Assembly (NCBI GenBank): GCA_028820655.1
Contig: JAPPIK010000032.1
Location: 1-64,000 of the forward strand
Direction: 5' to 3'
Length of the DNA: 64,000 bases
Origin: Candidatus Poribacteria bacterium
GTDB lineage: Bacteria; Poribacteria; WGA-4E; JAJDTR01
The position numbers were made by a program, and so were the translations under genes. Below the pieces are notes generated by a model. The model was not told the DNA's origin and did not search any database. It worked only from the letters and a program-made list of their open reading frames with translations. Shown in pieces: positions 18,193 through 27,251 of this stretch; within the stretch, counting starts at the first letter, position 1; every line of letters starts with the position of its first letter.

Positions 18193-18335
18193 CAAGCCCC
18201 AGAGGGGATCAAACGAGCGGATAGCGAGTGCGATAGAGATCCCGCAGGTGTATAGCAACATCGAATTTATATTCATCAAAGCCCCAGCGGGGATCAAGCG
18301 AACGGATAGTGAGTGCGATAGAGATCCCACAGGTT
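18193..18335 (+). repeat. Two tandem copies of the GGGATC/GATCCC element
   Basis: Two near-identical units of about 57 bases (18193-18249 and 18276-18335) are separated by 26 unique bases. Each contains CCCC-AG(A/C)-GGGG, a small hairpin, followed by a 39-base core that opens with GGGATC and closes with GATCCC (18205-18243 and 18290-18328). Related cores occur at 31781, 36073, 44918, 45708, 46208 and 51181, all in the same orientation. Confidence 0.8.
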
Positions 18336-18727
18336 GCAACTTGGATTAATCAAATTACGAAGATACAGAGGCACGAAGTAGAAAATTGAAGGGACAAGAA
18401 GGTAATCGGGCATAGAAGTAAAGCCCTCAATCTCCTGACTGTGTATTTGCACTCTTGGTAACTCAAAGCATTGAGCATAGCCTGATACGACTGGCATTAT
18501 TTTGGAAAGATGTCCATTTGAGTATCTGACGATGTGATAGACTAGGATGGTTTGGAGGCAGAGTAAGTCGTATATGGGACATTCTTCAATGCAGTAAAAT
18601 CCTCTTGTACGCCGCGACGAAACTGACAACACATTGCATTTCTCGACAACATCCCTGTATAGTCTTCATGGCTAGAGTGAAGACTGACAGACCTTTAGAA
18701 ATCACCAATGTTCTCACGTGAACGATA

Positions 18728-19711
18728 ATGGTTACCTGTGTGAAAAGTAAGATTGGGATTGACAAGAAAGGGAAATTAACGATCATTTTCTGCGTATTGG
18801 TGGTTTCTATCGCCTGTCTTATCGGAACATCGTTCTGCTACGCCGAGGTGGTAGGTATTTGGCTCTTCGATGAGGAGGGCGGGAAGATTGTCACGGACGC
18901 CTCTGGCAATGGACACGACGGAGAAATCATCGGTAACGCCGCACGACGACCGAACGGACGATTCAGAAAGGCGATTGAGTTTTTCCAGGATGCGGACGCT
19001 GAACCCGGTGCGCTCTGGCCGGGATACGTTACAATCCGTCACCACGACGACCAGGATCTGCTGGAATTTAGCCTTACCGCATGGGTTAAACTCTCGGACA
19101 TTGCCGGGGCGGAACTCAATGAACATCGGGTTTCGATTAGGGCATTGATAGCCGGAAAGACGGGTCACATACAGCAAAGCAATTATGCGTTGTGGATCTC
19201 GGGTGCCGGGCAGGGCGGCGGATTGGCAGGTGAAGCCGGACACGTTACATTTGGTTTCACGGTTTCAAAACCGAAATGGTCACAGGTGTTTGTGGAAAAA
19301 ACTGGGCGTCGCGCAGCGGTTACAGACGGCAAATGGCATCATGTGGTCGGCACCTATAGGGAACCTATGCTTTATGTTTATGTCGATGGCACGCTAGTTG
19401 GAGAGCAAGAGAATGAAGCAGTCAATAACCCATTGCTTCCGGGTGGAAAAGAGGTGCCAAAACCGACAATTGCGAGAAGTAGGGGCAAGCCGGGGCCATT
19501 TATGATAGGCGCTCAGCACATAGGTCGCCAGGTCGGCACTCAAAGACCGAGTTATGGAGTTGACGGACTCATAGATGAAGTTGGACTCTTCAACCATGCC
19601 TTAACACTGGAGGAAATCAAGCAGATTTCCAGACGCGGTTTGGCGCAATTTCTGGCTGTTAATCCACGTCAAAAACTGACAACCACATGGGGAGCCATCA
19701 AGCGAGATTGA
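18728..19711 (+). CDS. Secreted LamG-fold protein with TTW tail
   Basis: 327 residues. A basic N-terminus (KSKIGIDKKGK) leads into the signal peptide LTIIFCVLVVSIACLIGTSFCYA, then VVGIWLFDEEGGKIVTDASGNGHDG, the typical start of a concanavalin/LamG jelly roll. Further LamG blocks are WHHVVGTYREPMLYVYVDG, GPFMIGAQHIG and YGVDGLIDEVGLFNHAL. The end QKLTTTWGAIKRD is the shared tail. The start at ATG 18728 is not supported by a ribosome site; GTG at 18740 is an alternative. It is the first of three same-strand paralogues spaced by 110-220 bases. Presumably binds extracellular glycans; no catalytic residues are visible. Confidence 0.87.
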   Translation: MVTCVKSKIGIDKKGKLTIIFCVLVVSIACLIGTSFCYAEVVGIWLFDEEGGKIVTDASGNGHDGEIIGNAARRPNGRFRKAIEFFQDADAEPGALWPGYVTIRHHDDQDLLEFSLTAWVKLSDIAGAELNEHRVSIRALIAGKTGHIQQSNYALWISGAGQGGGLAGEAGHVTFGFTVSKPKWSQVFVEKTGRRAAVTDGKWHHVVGTYREPMLYVYVDGTLVGEQENEAVNNPLLPGGKEVPKPTIARSRGKPGPFMIGAQHIGRQVGTQRPSYGVDGLIDEVGLFNHALTLEEIKQISRRGLAQFLAVNPRQKLTTTWGAIKRD

Positions 19712-19822
19712 AGACCGAACATCGCTGGCGGAAGATTTGGTGTCATTTGCACTTGATTTTCACGTTCTTCGGATAATGTGGGTTGACCCTCATCTGCCTT
19801 GATTTCGCGGGAGTCCCAATCG

Positions 19823-20737
19823 GTGAAGATTGCGACGATTCTGAGTTTAGGGGCAATGGTCCTAACGGTACCGTTGAGCCGTGCCGATGTGGTTGGAGCT
19901 TGGCTATTCGACGAAACGGGTGGAGATGTCATTACGGATTCATCGGGTAATGGCCATCACGGCGTACTTGTCGGAAAAGTGGAGCGGACACCGCATGGGA
20001 AACGAGGCAAAGCGTTAGAGTTTTTCGAGGACGAAGACGGGGCGCCGGATTGGCTCTGGGGACATGTTCTAGTTCCGCATCACGACGATATGAATCTTTT
20101 GGAGTTCACGGTGACCGCATGGATAAAGGTACGCGAGTTTGTGGAGCCCGGTTTTGGTGAAGGATCGATTAGTCAAACGCTGGTTGGCAAGACATCCCAT
20201 ATCTCACGCAGTAATTACATGATGTGGATTTGGGGCGGAGGGGCAGGCGCCGAGGGACAGGGAGGCCACGTTACAATAAGGTTTACAGTCACTAAGCCGT
20301 TATGGGCTAGTGTTTCCGTGAATAAAACGAAAGCCGGAGCAAACGTGATAGGCGGTAATTGGCACCACGTTGCTGGTACTTATAAAGAACCTATGCTTTA
20401 CCTCTACGTAGATGGACGGGAGGTTGGTAGGAGAGAAAACGAGCCTATCAAGAACCCTAATACGGATGTCAAAGAGCTGCCTCAACCCTCTTTTGCAATT
20501 AACAGGGGTAAAGAAGGCCCATTTATGATAGGCGCCCAACTCATTGGCCTCCAACACCAGGGACAAAAACCCAGCCACGGAATTGCCGGATTCATGGACG
20601 AGGTTGGGCTCTTCAATACCGCCTTGCCGGAAGAAGAGATCGGCAATATTGCAAGACGGGGTTTGGGACAATATCTGTCGGTCGATTTACGAAAAAAACT
20701 GGCAACCACTTGGAGTAAAATAAAGGCGCGGGAGTAG
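19823..20737 (+). CDS. Secreted LamG-fold protein with TTW tail (paralogue 2)
   Basis: About 304 residues. VKIATILSLGAMVLTVPLSRA is the signal peptide, followed by DVVGAWLFDETGGDVITDSSGNGHHG. WHHVAGTYKEPMLYLYVDG and HGIAGFMDEVGLFNTAL match the neighbouring paralogues almost block for block. It ends in KKLATTWSKIKARE. GTG at 19823 is chosen over TTG at 19799 because GGGAG precedes it and two paralogues (20955, 34834) also open with GTG and V-K. Compared with the paralogue at 20955 it lacks the FCNNPCGN segment. Tandem duplication is the obvious origin. Confidence 0.87.
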   Translation: MKIATILSLGAMVLTVPLSRADVVGAWLFDETGGDVITDSSGNGHHGVLVGKVERTPHGKRGKALEFFEDEDGAPDWLWGHVLVPHHDDMNLLEFTVTAWIKVREFVEPGFGEGSISQTLVGKTSHISRSNYMMWIWGGGAGAEGQGGHVTIRFTVTKPLWASVSVNKTKAGANVIGGNWHHVAGTYKEPMLYLYVDGREVGRRENEPIKNPNTDVKELPQPSFAINRGKEGPFMIGAQLIGLQHQGQKPSHGIAGFMDEVGLFNTALPEEEIGNIARRGLGQYLSVDLRKKLATTWSKIKARE

Positions 20738-20954
20738 GCTATTCGAGGAGATTTAGGATGTTGGGGTGAAATCGCCTTAACATTCCAAGAGCCTCGCACC
20801 GCAATCCTTTTCATAAAGACTACCGCTCATCTCTTGTCGGGGGGCCAAGGGTGATTTTGAGATTGTAATTCTTAATCGAGATTTCACATCGGGAAATCTT
20901 AGGGTTCCGGATAAGGTTTGTAAACTCATCTAACATATTCAGGAGGGCAATATT

Positions 20955-21938
20955 GTGAAATGGGCTATGATTTTCAGCGTGTTCACCGTCTTGGTAGGTT
21001 CTTGGGTGGCTGTACCGATCGCCGACGCCGAAATAGTTGGCGCTTGGACTTTTGACGATATTGAGGGTGAACTTAACGCGGAAGTTTCTGGTACAAGCCA
21101 AGACATTTCGGGCAATGGGCTGACCGGAAATATCGTGGGAAGGGTGAAACTACGAAAAGGCTGGCGCGGACAGGGACTAGAATTTCTAGAAACCGACGGC
21201 GATCCGGGATCGCGCTGGCCGGGCTGGTTTGAGGTTCCGCATCACGAATCCTTAAATCTCATAAATTTTACCCTGGCGGCGTGGGTAAAAATCCCAAAGC
21301 TCTTAGACCATCCGCTAATTGACGGTTTCTGCAACAATCCCTGTGGGAATGAGCAGGATTGGCTCATCAATCAGGCGATTCTTGGCAAGACGTCCGGCTT
21401 CTCTCGTACCAATTATGCAATTTGGATCTCGGACGCGGGAAACAATGAGAGAATTGACGAGCGGGGTCACGTTACAACCGGGTTTACGGCTCCGGAACCG
21501 AAATTGACCCGAGTCCAAGTATTGGAGACAAACGATAAGGCGGATATCGTCGGGAACAAATGGCAGCACATCGTCGCCACCTACGGGGAACCCATGCTGC
21601 GCATGTATGTCAATGGTAAACTCGTCGGGGAAAGGGAAAATGAGGCCGTGAAAAACGCCAACACTGACGAAAAGTTCGTACCGAAACCGGGTTTTGCAAA
21701 GAATAGAGGTAAAGAAGCGCCTTTCATGGTGGGATGCCAAATTGTGGGGCGTTCAGTCGCGGGCCAAAGACCGAGTTACGGTGTCGCCGGTCTTGTGGAC
21801 GATGTCGCCGTCTTTAATCATGCTTTGACTGAGGATGAAGTCAGAGTGCTGTCAAGACAGGGCACGGCACAGTTCCTTGCTGTCGAATTGCGCGGAAAAT
21901 TGGCTGTAACATGGGGACAGCTTAAGGCTGGAAATTGA
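20955..21938 (+). CDS. Secreted LamG-fold protein with TTW tail (paralogue 3)
   Basis: 327 residues from GTG with AGGAGGG 7 bases upstream. The signal peptide VKWAMIFSVFTVLVGSWVAVPIADA precedes EIVGAWTFDD. An extra segment with two Cys (DGFCNNPCGNEQDW) follows the LPxxLxxPL stretch; it is shared with the protein at 34834 (DGFCNNPCGDVTDL) and could form a disulfide outside the cell. LamG blocks WQHIVATYGEPMLRMYVNG, APFMVGCQIVG and YGVAGLVDDVAVFNHAL are intact. It ends GKLAVTWGQLKAGN. Closest in the window to the gene at 34834, so a duplicate of that type has moved 13 kb or the region has rearranged. Confidence 0.88.
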   Translation: MKWAMIFSVFTVLVGSWVAVPIADAEIVGAWTFDDIEGELNAEVSGTSQDISGNGLTGNIVGRVKLRKGWRGQGLEFLETDGDPGSRWPGWFEVPHHESLNLINFTLAAWVKIPKLLDHPLIDGFCNNPCGNEQDWLINQAILGKTSGFSRTNYAIWISDAGNNERIDERGHVTTGFTAPEPKLTRVQVLETNDKADIVGNKWQHIVATYGEPMLRMYVNGKLVGERENEAVKNANTDEKFVPKPGFAKNRGKEAPFMVGCQIVGRSVAGQRPSYGVAGLVDDVAVFNHALTEDEVRVLSRQGTAQFLAVELRGKLAVTWGQLKAGN

Positions 21939-21989
21939 AACTGCCCCGGAAGATATTTCCGAAATCGGGCATAACGATAGAATTTGGGG

Positions 21990-22230
21990 CAAAGCAAAAT
22001 AACGACTAGAACGACGTGGGACCGCATTAAGGTGTTTCAAGTCAAACGGCGACCCAAGGATTCGGTGGCATGTCCGGGTGAAGGTTCTGCAACAAGACGA
22101 CCTCAATCTGCCAAGGTTCTCCCTGTCAAGTTGGGCCAGACTGCAAAACTCCTCCGTTGGCACTGTGTTTGGCATTGAAAGCGCGAGCAAATCTCGCGGC
22201 AACATGGGAAAGATGACGCGCGCGGGATAG
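21990..22230 (+). pseudogene. Decayed remnants of LamG-protein C-termini
   Basis: Reading 22069-22207 region in the frame of 22069 gives LALKARANLAATW, closely matching the ends of the paralogues at 20955 (LAVELRGKLAVTW) and 34834. After TGG one G is missing; restoring the frame gives KMTRAG and the stop TAG at 22228-22230, like KIKRPR plus stop. So this is a frameshifted fossil tail. A second, weaker trace is SKITTRTTWDRIK at 21993-22031, with one extra codon. The rest of the genes is gone. This shows birth and death of copies next to the intact array. Confidence 0.55.
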
Positions 22231-22460
22231 CTTCTGGTAAGGTCGCGTATTACAGAACATACAATAAAGCGCGGATTCCCTTCCGGAATCTTGACGCGTC
22301 TAGGCGTGGGCTGAATCGCGAAACCCGGACTTGATGAATTGGAAGGGCTTGGGGTAAAGCAAAGACATGTGCAGGTTGATTCGGAGTATCCTACCCCACC
22401 GTGTGAATTAACTTAGGGTGCTTCAAATACCTGTTCAAGATTCCGATTTACTTCCCGGGT

Positions 22461-23540
22461 CTAACTCACAAATACTACCTGAACATATTCTGCCGGTTTC
22501 TTGTCGATAAACTCGTCCCACGCCCGCACCAAATCGCTGAGTGGGAAGCGATGGCTTATCAGTTCCTTCGCTTTCAGCTTGTCCTGTGCCATCAGATTCA
22601 TCAGGTACATATAATCCTCGTTTAAGGGGGCGTTCAGTTTAGGAGGCATACCGCGTCGCCTGCCATCACCCCTCATGCCCCTCGCCTGCAGTCGGCGGCG
22701 TCCAATTTTCCAGTCGCCAATCTGTCCCGAATGGCACACCACCAACTCAAGTCCCTTGGGCGTGAAGGCGTCTGACATATTAAACTGGCAAGCCTCCAGA
22801 ATCCAACCGATGACGACTATCTTGCCTCCGCCCGCGGCTGCGGCACAGCCCTGAAGAAACGCGTTCGGTGAACCGGAGGACTCGACTACTATGTCGGCGC
22901 CCCTGCCATCGGTAAACTCCTCGATGCGTCCAAGCACGTCATCCGAAAGAGGGTTCAGCGTCAAGTCAGCCCCCATCTGTCGGGCGATCCCCAGCCTCGT
23001 ATCACTGATGTCGGTGACGATGATCTGGTATGCGCCGGCGAGTTTACACAGTTGCGCGGCAAAACTTCCGATAGGGCCTTGCCCGGTGACGAGGACAACA
23101 TCTCCTAGGATGATGTCCGCTCCTCGTGCGCCCTTAAGTCCGACCTCGGCTTGCAGCAGCATTGTCGCAGATTCAGGGTCTAATCCTGCAGGGAGTGGAA
23201 TCAGATCCGATGGGTTCAACACTGAAAGCTCCGCAGTGAGTTTCTGGCTGTACACGAGTTGACCCACCTCGACTTCCTGTACGTTTGCTCCGGTTTCCTC
23301 AATTCGGCCGACCCCGTAGGCAAAGCCCTGCAGCCAAGGATATGGGAAAGGCCCTCCACTCTCCTTGCGGCTGAACGGTGCCACTCCAATCTCCTCTCCT
23401 CGATAGCGATGGATAGCCGTGCCCTGGCTGGGTGCAGTGCACACATGTCTGACCAAAACGGTCTCAGGCGTCAGGTGGATCTCCTGTTCACGATATTCGA
23501 TTGTGTGAGGCGCGACTAACCATGGACGCAGAACTTTCAT
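22461..23540 (-). CDS. MDR-family zinc-type dehydrogenase
   Basis: 359 residues of the medium-chain dehydrogenase superfamily. VLVRHVCTAPSQGTAIHRYRG has the position of the catalytic-zinc loop but not the normal Cys-His ligands. LVTGQGPIGSFAAQL is the NAD(P) Rossmann motif, followed by IIVTDISDTRLGIARQMGAD whose Asp favours NAD. GRGADIVVESSGSPNAF is the next conserved block. ATG at 23538-23540 follows GAGGAG; the longer frame to 23606 enters the glycosidase-like gene. It lies directly downstream (49 bases) of that secreted protein gene, so the two may form an operon for a sugar alcohol. Substrate unknown. Confidence 0.85.
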   Translation of the reverse strand: MKVLRPWLVAPHTIEYREQEIHLTPETVLVRHVCTAPSQGTAIHRYRGEEIGVAPFSRKESGGPFPYPWLQGFAYGVGRIEETGANVQEVEVGQLVYSQKLTAELSVLNPSDLIPLPAGLDPESATMLLQAEVGLKGARGADIILGDVVLVTGQGPIGSFAAQLCKLAGAYQIIVTDISDTRLGIARQMGADLTLNPLSDDVLGRIEEFTDGRGADIVVESSGSPNAFLQGCAAAAGGGKIVVIGWILEACQFNMSDAFTPKGLELVVCHSGQIGDWKIGRRRLQARGMRGDGRRRGMPPKLNAPLNEDYMYLMNLMAQDKLKAKELISHRFPLSDLVRAWDEFIDKKPAEYVQVVFVS

Positions 23541-23589
23541 AGTCTCGATTTCTCCTCGATCCTGGTCACCCTTAATAATTTGGCTGATA

Positions 23590-25224
23590 TTATTCGACGG
23601 CCACATCCAGAAATACGATCTCGGACAACCTGCCTTCGACTAACGTAATTTCAATTGAGTTGATTCCGTCTCTCAACAGTCCGACAGGTACAATCCAGGC
23701 GCGGAGTTCCTCAGACTCTCCCAACATCGGTGGATATGGATTCGGATAAGGTTCTGAAACATCACCTGTCGGGTTCAAATCAACGCCATTGAAGCGTGCA
23801 CGCCATAGGCTGTTCCCTAGTGAGTCCCGGCTCTGAATGCGAAGCCTTCCGTCCTTCTTCCAGCTATCTGCGGGTGGAGCCATGTCTATAGTAAACGGAA
23901 GGGTGTTGCCGCGTTCAAACTGCTTTGGCAATTGGCGATTGACGTAACCGCGGCTGCTTAGAAAGTAGTGCTGCGGCTGACGGGCAAGCCAGTGGGCATC
24001 ACCAATGTGCTTGAATATGTGAAATGGCGGTTCGTTGAATGGACCCCTCCCGGGTGTCCCGTGCTCACGGTAGTACACGAAATTAAAGGCGCTGACGCCG
24101 TCGGCGCCCCGCGCAAAAGCCAAGTGTGCAGCCGTAAAAAACTGCTCTTCGGTGGTCCGCCGAAACAGGTAGTTATCGCCTCCACTCTTCGTGAGACGAG
24201 TACCTGTCGACGTAGCGTGCGTCATTTCAAGATAAATCGCGGCATCCGTAACCAGTTTTCGGATGGCGGCTAGGTCAGTCTGCTGTTCGGTGAAGTAGAA
24301 GATTGACAGATTCAGCATGTCCACCCCGGCATCAATGAACGTAGGCAGATTAATGCCGAGGGCATCATATTCCGACAGATAGGCGGGTAGTCGGGCGCAT
24401 AGCCAGCGGTGTTGTCCCGGATGAGCTGTTCGATTAAGCAAATCCCGCACTTGGCCCACGAATCCGGTCATGATTTGGATACGCTGTTCGCTCGTCGTCT
24501 CGTCGAGGTCGAAGAACTGTGGGTGCCGCATGAAGTCCAGCTCAAACCCATCGATATCGTAATTCTGGCATATCTCGGAAATAAGCGCGAGTTTATAATC
24601 CCGCACCGCGGGAATCGCCCAGTTCTGCACGGCACGACTTCCAGCCTTAGGGTCAAGCCGATATTCGGGATGTTCGGCATAAAAACGGCAGATTGCGTGG
24701 ACGCCCCGGGTGTTTTTCGGCGTGTTGGCGTGATTCAAGTGATGGGCATCGTTTAGCCGGAGCGAGATAAACGGCGCCAACCCTCGTTCTCGACAGCGTT
24801 TAACGAAGACATTGAGCACATCCCCGCCGTTGAGCAGGTAATTGTGGACACTCATGTCCGGTGTCACGCCGTAATGCTCCCGCCACCATCTGTGATGTTC
24901 TTCGACGGAATATACTTTGCTCTGCCACCACGGCACCCATCCATGTGCAGGCTGCAGCATGTGCACTTCAATACCGATTCCGGCGGTTTCGTCCACTGTG
25001 GCCTTGAGAGTCTTTTCCCGGAACGGTTCCCCTTTCTTGTGATACGGACTGACGCATGTCAAGGTGTTTGTTGTATCGTTGCTGAACAGCACATGAAAGG
25101 GGGCTTTTGCTCTCTTCACGTTCTCCTCCTTGATCGGTTCATCTGCGGATCCGACCATGGATAACAGAATCGGTGCCGCTAAGATTAGCCATCGATTTAT
25201 CATGCATGAGAGTTTGCCGAGCAT
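23590..25224 (-). CDS. Secreted glycosidase-like TIM-barrel protein
   Basis: 544 residues. The signal peptide MINRWLILAAPILLSMVGSA lies just after the start (ATG at 25222-25224 or 25201-25203). The barrel resembles the GHL10-type glycoside-hydrolase-like family: AGIGIEVHMLQPAHGW, GLAPFISLRLNDAHH, NYDIDGFELDFMRHPQFF (Asp/Glu at the end of a beta strand, the usual catalytic place) and GADGVSAFNFVYY. A C-terminal beta domain (about residues 430-544, ending LSEIVFLDVAVE) could bind carbohydrate. It has no TTW tail. Hydrolase activity is inferred from the barrel; the substrate is unknown. Confidence 0.75.
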   Translation of the reverse strand: MLGKLSCMINRWLILAAPILLSMVGSADEPIKEENVKRAKAPFHVLFSNDTTNTLTCVSPYHKKGEPFREKTLKATVDETAGIGIEVHMLQPAHGWVPWWQSKVYSVEEHHRWWREHYGVTPDMSVHNYLLNGGDVLNVFVKRCRERGLAPFISLRLNDAHHLNHANTPKNTRGVHAICRFYAEHPEYRLDPKAGSRAVQNWAIPAVRDYKLALISEICQNYDIDGFELDFMRHPQFFDLDETTSEQRIQIMTGFVGQVRDLLNRTAHPGQHRWLCARLPAYLSEYDALGINLPTFIDAGVDMLNLSIFYFTEQQTDLAAIRKLVTDAAIYLEMTHATSTGTRLTKSGGDNYLFRRTTEEQFFTAAHLAFARGADGVSAFNFVYYREHGTPGRGPFNEPPFHIFKHIGDAHWLARQPQHYFLSSRGYVNRQLPKQFERGNTLPFTIDMAPPADSWKKDGRLRIQSRDSLGNSLWRARFNGVDLNPTGDVSEPYPNPYPPMLGESEELRAWIVPVGLLRDGINSIEITLVEGRLSEIVFLDVAVE

Positions 25225-25412
25225 TCTAGTTGCTGGAATCCACGTTTGAGGGTTTAAAGAGAGTTGTGGTAAAGAGTGACGTGTAGGTGAATTCTGAATT
25301 CATCCGAATAACCCTATTGCGCCGTGACTTCACAAGGTTCTGCCCGAGGCACAGCCGCAACGAATCTGGACCGAGCCAATTCTTTAATGGTTCCAAGATC
25401 GACTGTAACAAA

Positions 25413-25456
25413 TATAAAAAACGGGGAACATCCCATCCTGCTGGACATTCCCCGTT
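25413..25456 (-). terminator. Rho-independent terminator of the LamG gene
   Basis: AACGGGGAA (25420-25428) pairs with TTCCCCGTT (25448-25456). On the minus strand the stem is followed by a run of six T with AT-rich sequence. It lies 54 bases past the stop of the minus-strand LamG gene (25510-26280). Confidence 0.8.
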
Positions 25457-25509
25457 GTGATCACTGAACCTTACGTGAATCTGGATCAATGCTATGGGCA
25501 ACTCATAGG

Positions 25510-26280
25510 CTATTTATCGCCGGTTTTCATGGCTGCCCAAGTGGTTGTCAACTTGCCTTTCGATTCAACGGATGTCCCCGCACCGAACTCGCTTGCAACA
25601 TCTGCTGCCGTCAAGGCTTCATCAAAGAGTTTTACCTCATCGATCGATCCCGGGAACTTCTGCCCGATCCGGAACACGCCTTTCCGATCGCCGATTGCGC
25701 CGGTCGCCTCGACTCTTCCGGTTTCGACGCCATCCTCATACAGGGCAAACTCACTTTCATCATAGGTACAAGCCAGATGATACCACTCACCCTCGTTCCA
25801 TATATCCCGCTTCGTAAAAAGGGTGCCTTTGGGTATGTCGCCGACTGTATCGACCCAGACTCGGATTGTATTCGGCGCACCCAGAGGCTCGTCTGCTACA
25901 GGCGTTTTGTTGAAAGCAAACATCGGTCCCAAGGCATAGTAAACAATATTTGCTCTCTCATCATTAAGATCGAGATCTTTTGACGGTCTCATCCAGAACG
26001 AAGTACTCATCGGCGAAGGCGATAAACTCGGATCGTTTCCGGCATCAATCCAGCCGGTATCACCGTCAAATTGAAGCGCCTCGCCGATAACACCTTCAAC
26101 CCATTGAGCCTCGCCGTTGAGGATTCCGTCGTTGCCGTTTCCCGTAACGTCATCAGTATTCCCATCGAGGGGCCAATGCGCCACCAGACCTGCGTCAGCG
26201 GTATTGACAACGCTGAATGAAAAGGTCAGTGAAACGGAGAATGAAACCACCAATAGCACCATCCAATTACTACGACACAT
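25510..26280 (-). CDS. Secreted LamG-fold protein with TTW tail (short type)
   Basis: 256 residues. Signal peptide MVLLVVSFSVSLTFSFSVVNTADA, then GLVAHWPLDGNTDDVTGNGNDG, a LamG opening. MSTSFWMRPSKD, WYHLACTYDESEFALYEDG and GSIDEVKLFDEALTAADV are the later LamG blocks. It ends GKLTTTWAAMKTGDK. ATG at 26278-26280 has AAGGAGGT 6 bases upstream. The preceding 106 bases are a copy of the leader of the next upstream gene (26421-27251). The paralogue at 27543-28286 shares most blocks, including FNKxPVAxEPxGxxNTIR. It is followed by a clear terminator. Confidence 0.88.
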   Translation of the reverse strand: MCRSNWMVLLVVSFSVSLTFSFSVVNTADAGLVAHWPLDGNTDDVTGNGNDGILNGEAQWVEGVIGEALQFDGDTGWIDAGNDPSLSPSPMSTSFWMRPSKDLDLNDERANIVYYALGPMFAFNKTPVADEPLGAPNTIRVWVDTVGDIPKGTLFTKRDIWNEGEWYHLACTYDESEFALYEDGVETGRVEATGAIGDRKGVFRIGQKFPGSIDEVKLFDEALTAADVASEFGAGTSVESKGKLTTTWAAMKTGDK

Positions 26281-26386
26281 GATTGGACCTCCTTGTAATG
26301 TTGACAGTGATGGGCACGTCCTTCATTCGGATGTGTCCCGTTGGTTGGAAACGGCAACACTGTCCAATCAGTGCTGCCGATTGATG
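26281..26386 (-). repeat. Duplicated 5' leader, copy A
   Basis: About 106 bases, roughly 90 percent identical to 27252-27357. On the minus strand it carries AAGGAGGTCCAATC directly before the start codon of 25510-26280. A small upstream frame begins with ATG at 26324-26326, reads MKDVPITVNITRRSNHVS and stops at 26270-26272, overlapping the gene's start; the AGG-AGG of the ribosome site are its two Arg codons. Confidence 0.8.
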
Positions 26387-26420
26387 TTCAAGTTGCAGGT
26401 GTTGCTCTGACGTGATAAGG

Positions 26421-27251
26421 TTACAGAGCCTTGAGGTTGCCCCAAGTGAGACTCAACTTGCCGGGGGATTCCACGGCCGTGGAACGTTCGCTCCGACCAT
26501 CTGCGTCCCAGATTTCGACCTCATCGTAGGCGGGAGTCGCCCCGCCACGCTCCCAGGCTTCCAAGGCTTTCCCGACCAATCCGGCAGGGCCATCGGGACG
26601 ATTTCGCTCGACAACAGTTCCATCTTTTTTGCTCCATTGTTTAACGTTTCCGGTCGGATTGATCGGTTCCTCTTCTCCGTCGAGCCAAACCTTTGCCATC
26701 AACTCTTGTTCGGCCGTGACGGTCAACTGAACCCAGACCCACTGATCAAGTTGGGGCCGCACCGGTGTATTGAGATTGACCCACTGCACCCCTTCATTTA
26801 ACAGTCTGACATCACTGGGTCCATTCTCTCCTGTCGTTAAGCAGTATCCGAGATGCCCTGTCGGTTTGCCATCCCGCGCTTCGGCGTTGTCGAGTCTTGG
26901 CATCAATCGAACCGCAACACCCATGCGGGTCCAAGGAACACCGATGATTTTACCTTTTGCCTGAATGGTAATCTGTTTGGAATGGAACTCAACCGGAATA
27001 TCGGGAATTGCATAGTTAAATTTCACATTCGATTCGACACAAGCCAAATACCCATCCGTTTCTTCCCAATTACCGGTAAAGTCCCATTTCTCATCGATGA
27101 CACCATCTTCAAAGTCATCGAAAAACAGAGTTTTTGCCATTGTCCCGGTGGGACAGAGCAGCAGAAGAACTCCGAGAAACGGCAAAATGAATCTCACTTT
27201 TACCTCTTTCAGTCGCTGTAGGAAGGTTCCTGACTCTTTGCATTGGCACAC
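26421..27251 (-). CDS. Secreted beta-sandwich protein with TTW tail
   Basis: 276 residues if started at GTG 27249-27251, behind AAGGAGGT. The paralogue at 32040 instead begins at its MKLLLPFLG, which corresponds to GTG at 27195-27197 (VRFILPFLGVLLL), also with a GAGGT site; both are possible and the first would add 18 residues before the signal peptide. The mature protein starts AKTLFFDDFEDGVIDEKWDFTGNW, a concanavalin-like jelly roll as in DUF1080/laminarinase-like sugar-binding proteins. GPSDVRLLNEGVQW and AYDEVEIWDADG follow, then GKLSLTWGNLKAL. No catalytic Glu pair was seen, so binding rather than hydrolysis is likely. Confidence 0.8.
   Translation of the reverse strand: MCQCKESGTFLQRLKEVKVRFILPFLGVLLLLCPTGTMAKTLFFDDFEDGVIDEKWDFTGNWEETDGYLACVESNVKFNYAIPDIPVEFHSKQITIQAKGKIIGVPWTRMGVAVRLMPRLDNAEARDGKPTGHLGYCLTTGENGPSDVRLLNEGVQWVNLNTPVRPQLDQWVWVQLTVTAEQELMAKVWLDGEEEPINPTGNVKQWSKKDGTVVERNRPDGPAGLVGKALEAWERGGATPAYDEVEIWDADGRSERSTAVESPGKLSLTWGNLKAL

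Larger units (their letters stand above)
17671..18727. other. Gene-free region with promoter and tandem repeat
   Basis: About 1 kb between divergent secreted-protein genes. I see no convincing protein gene: the open frames on the minus strand at 18130-18786 overlap repeats and have no ribosome sites. It holds a near-consensus promoter at 18015-18043 and a two-copy 57-bp repeat at 18193-18335. The LamG gene at 18728 is 685 bases past the promoter, so either a long leader or an RNA gene is possible. Confidence 0.5.

Noticed and set aside
18130-18786. Three minus-strand frames in the 18-kb gap
   Set aside because: They overlap the tandem GATC elements and the LamG start, and lack ribosome sites and family likeness.
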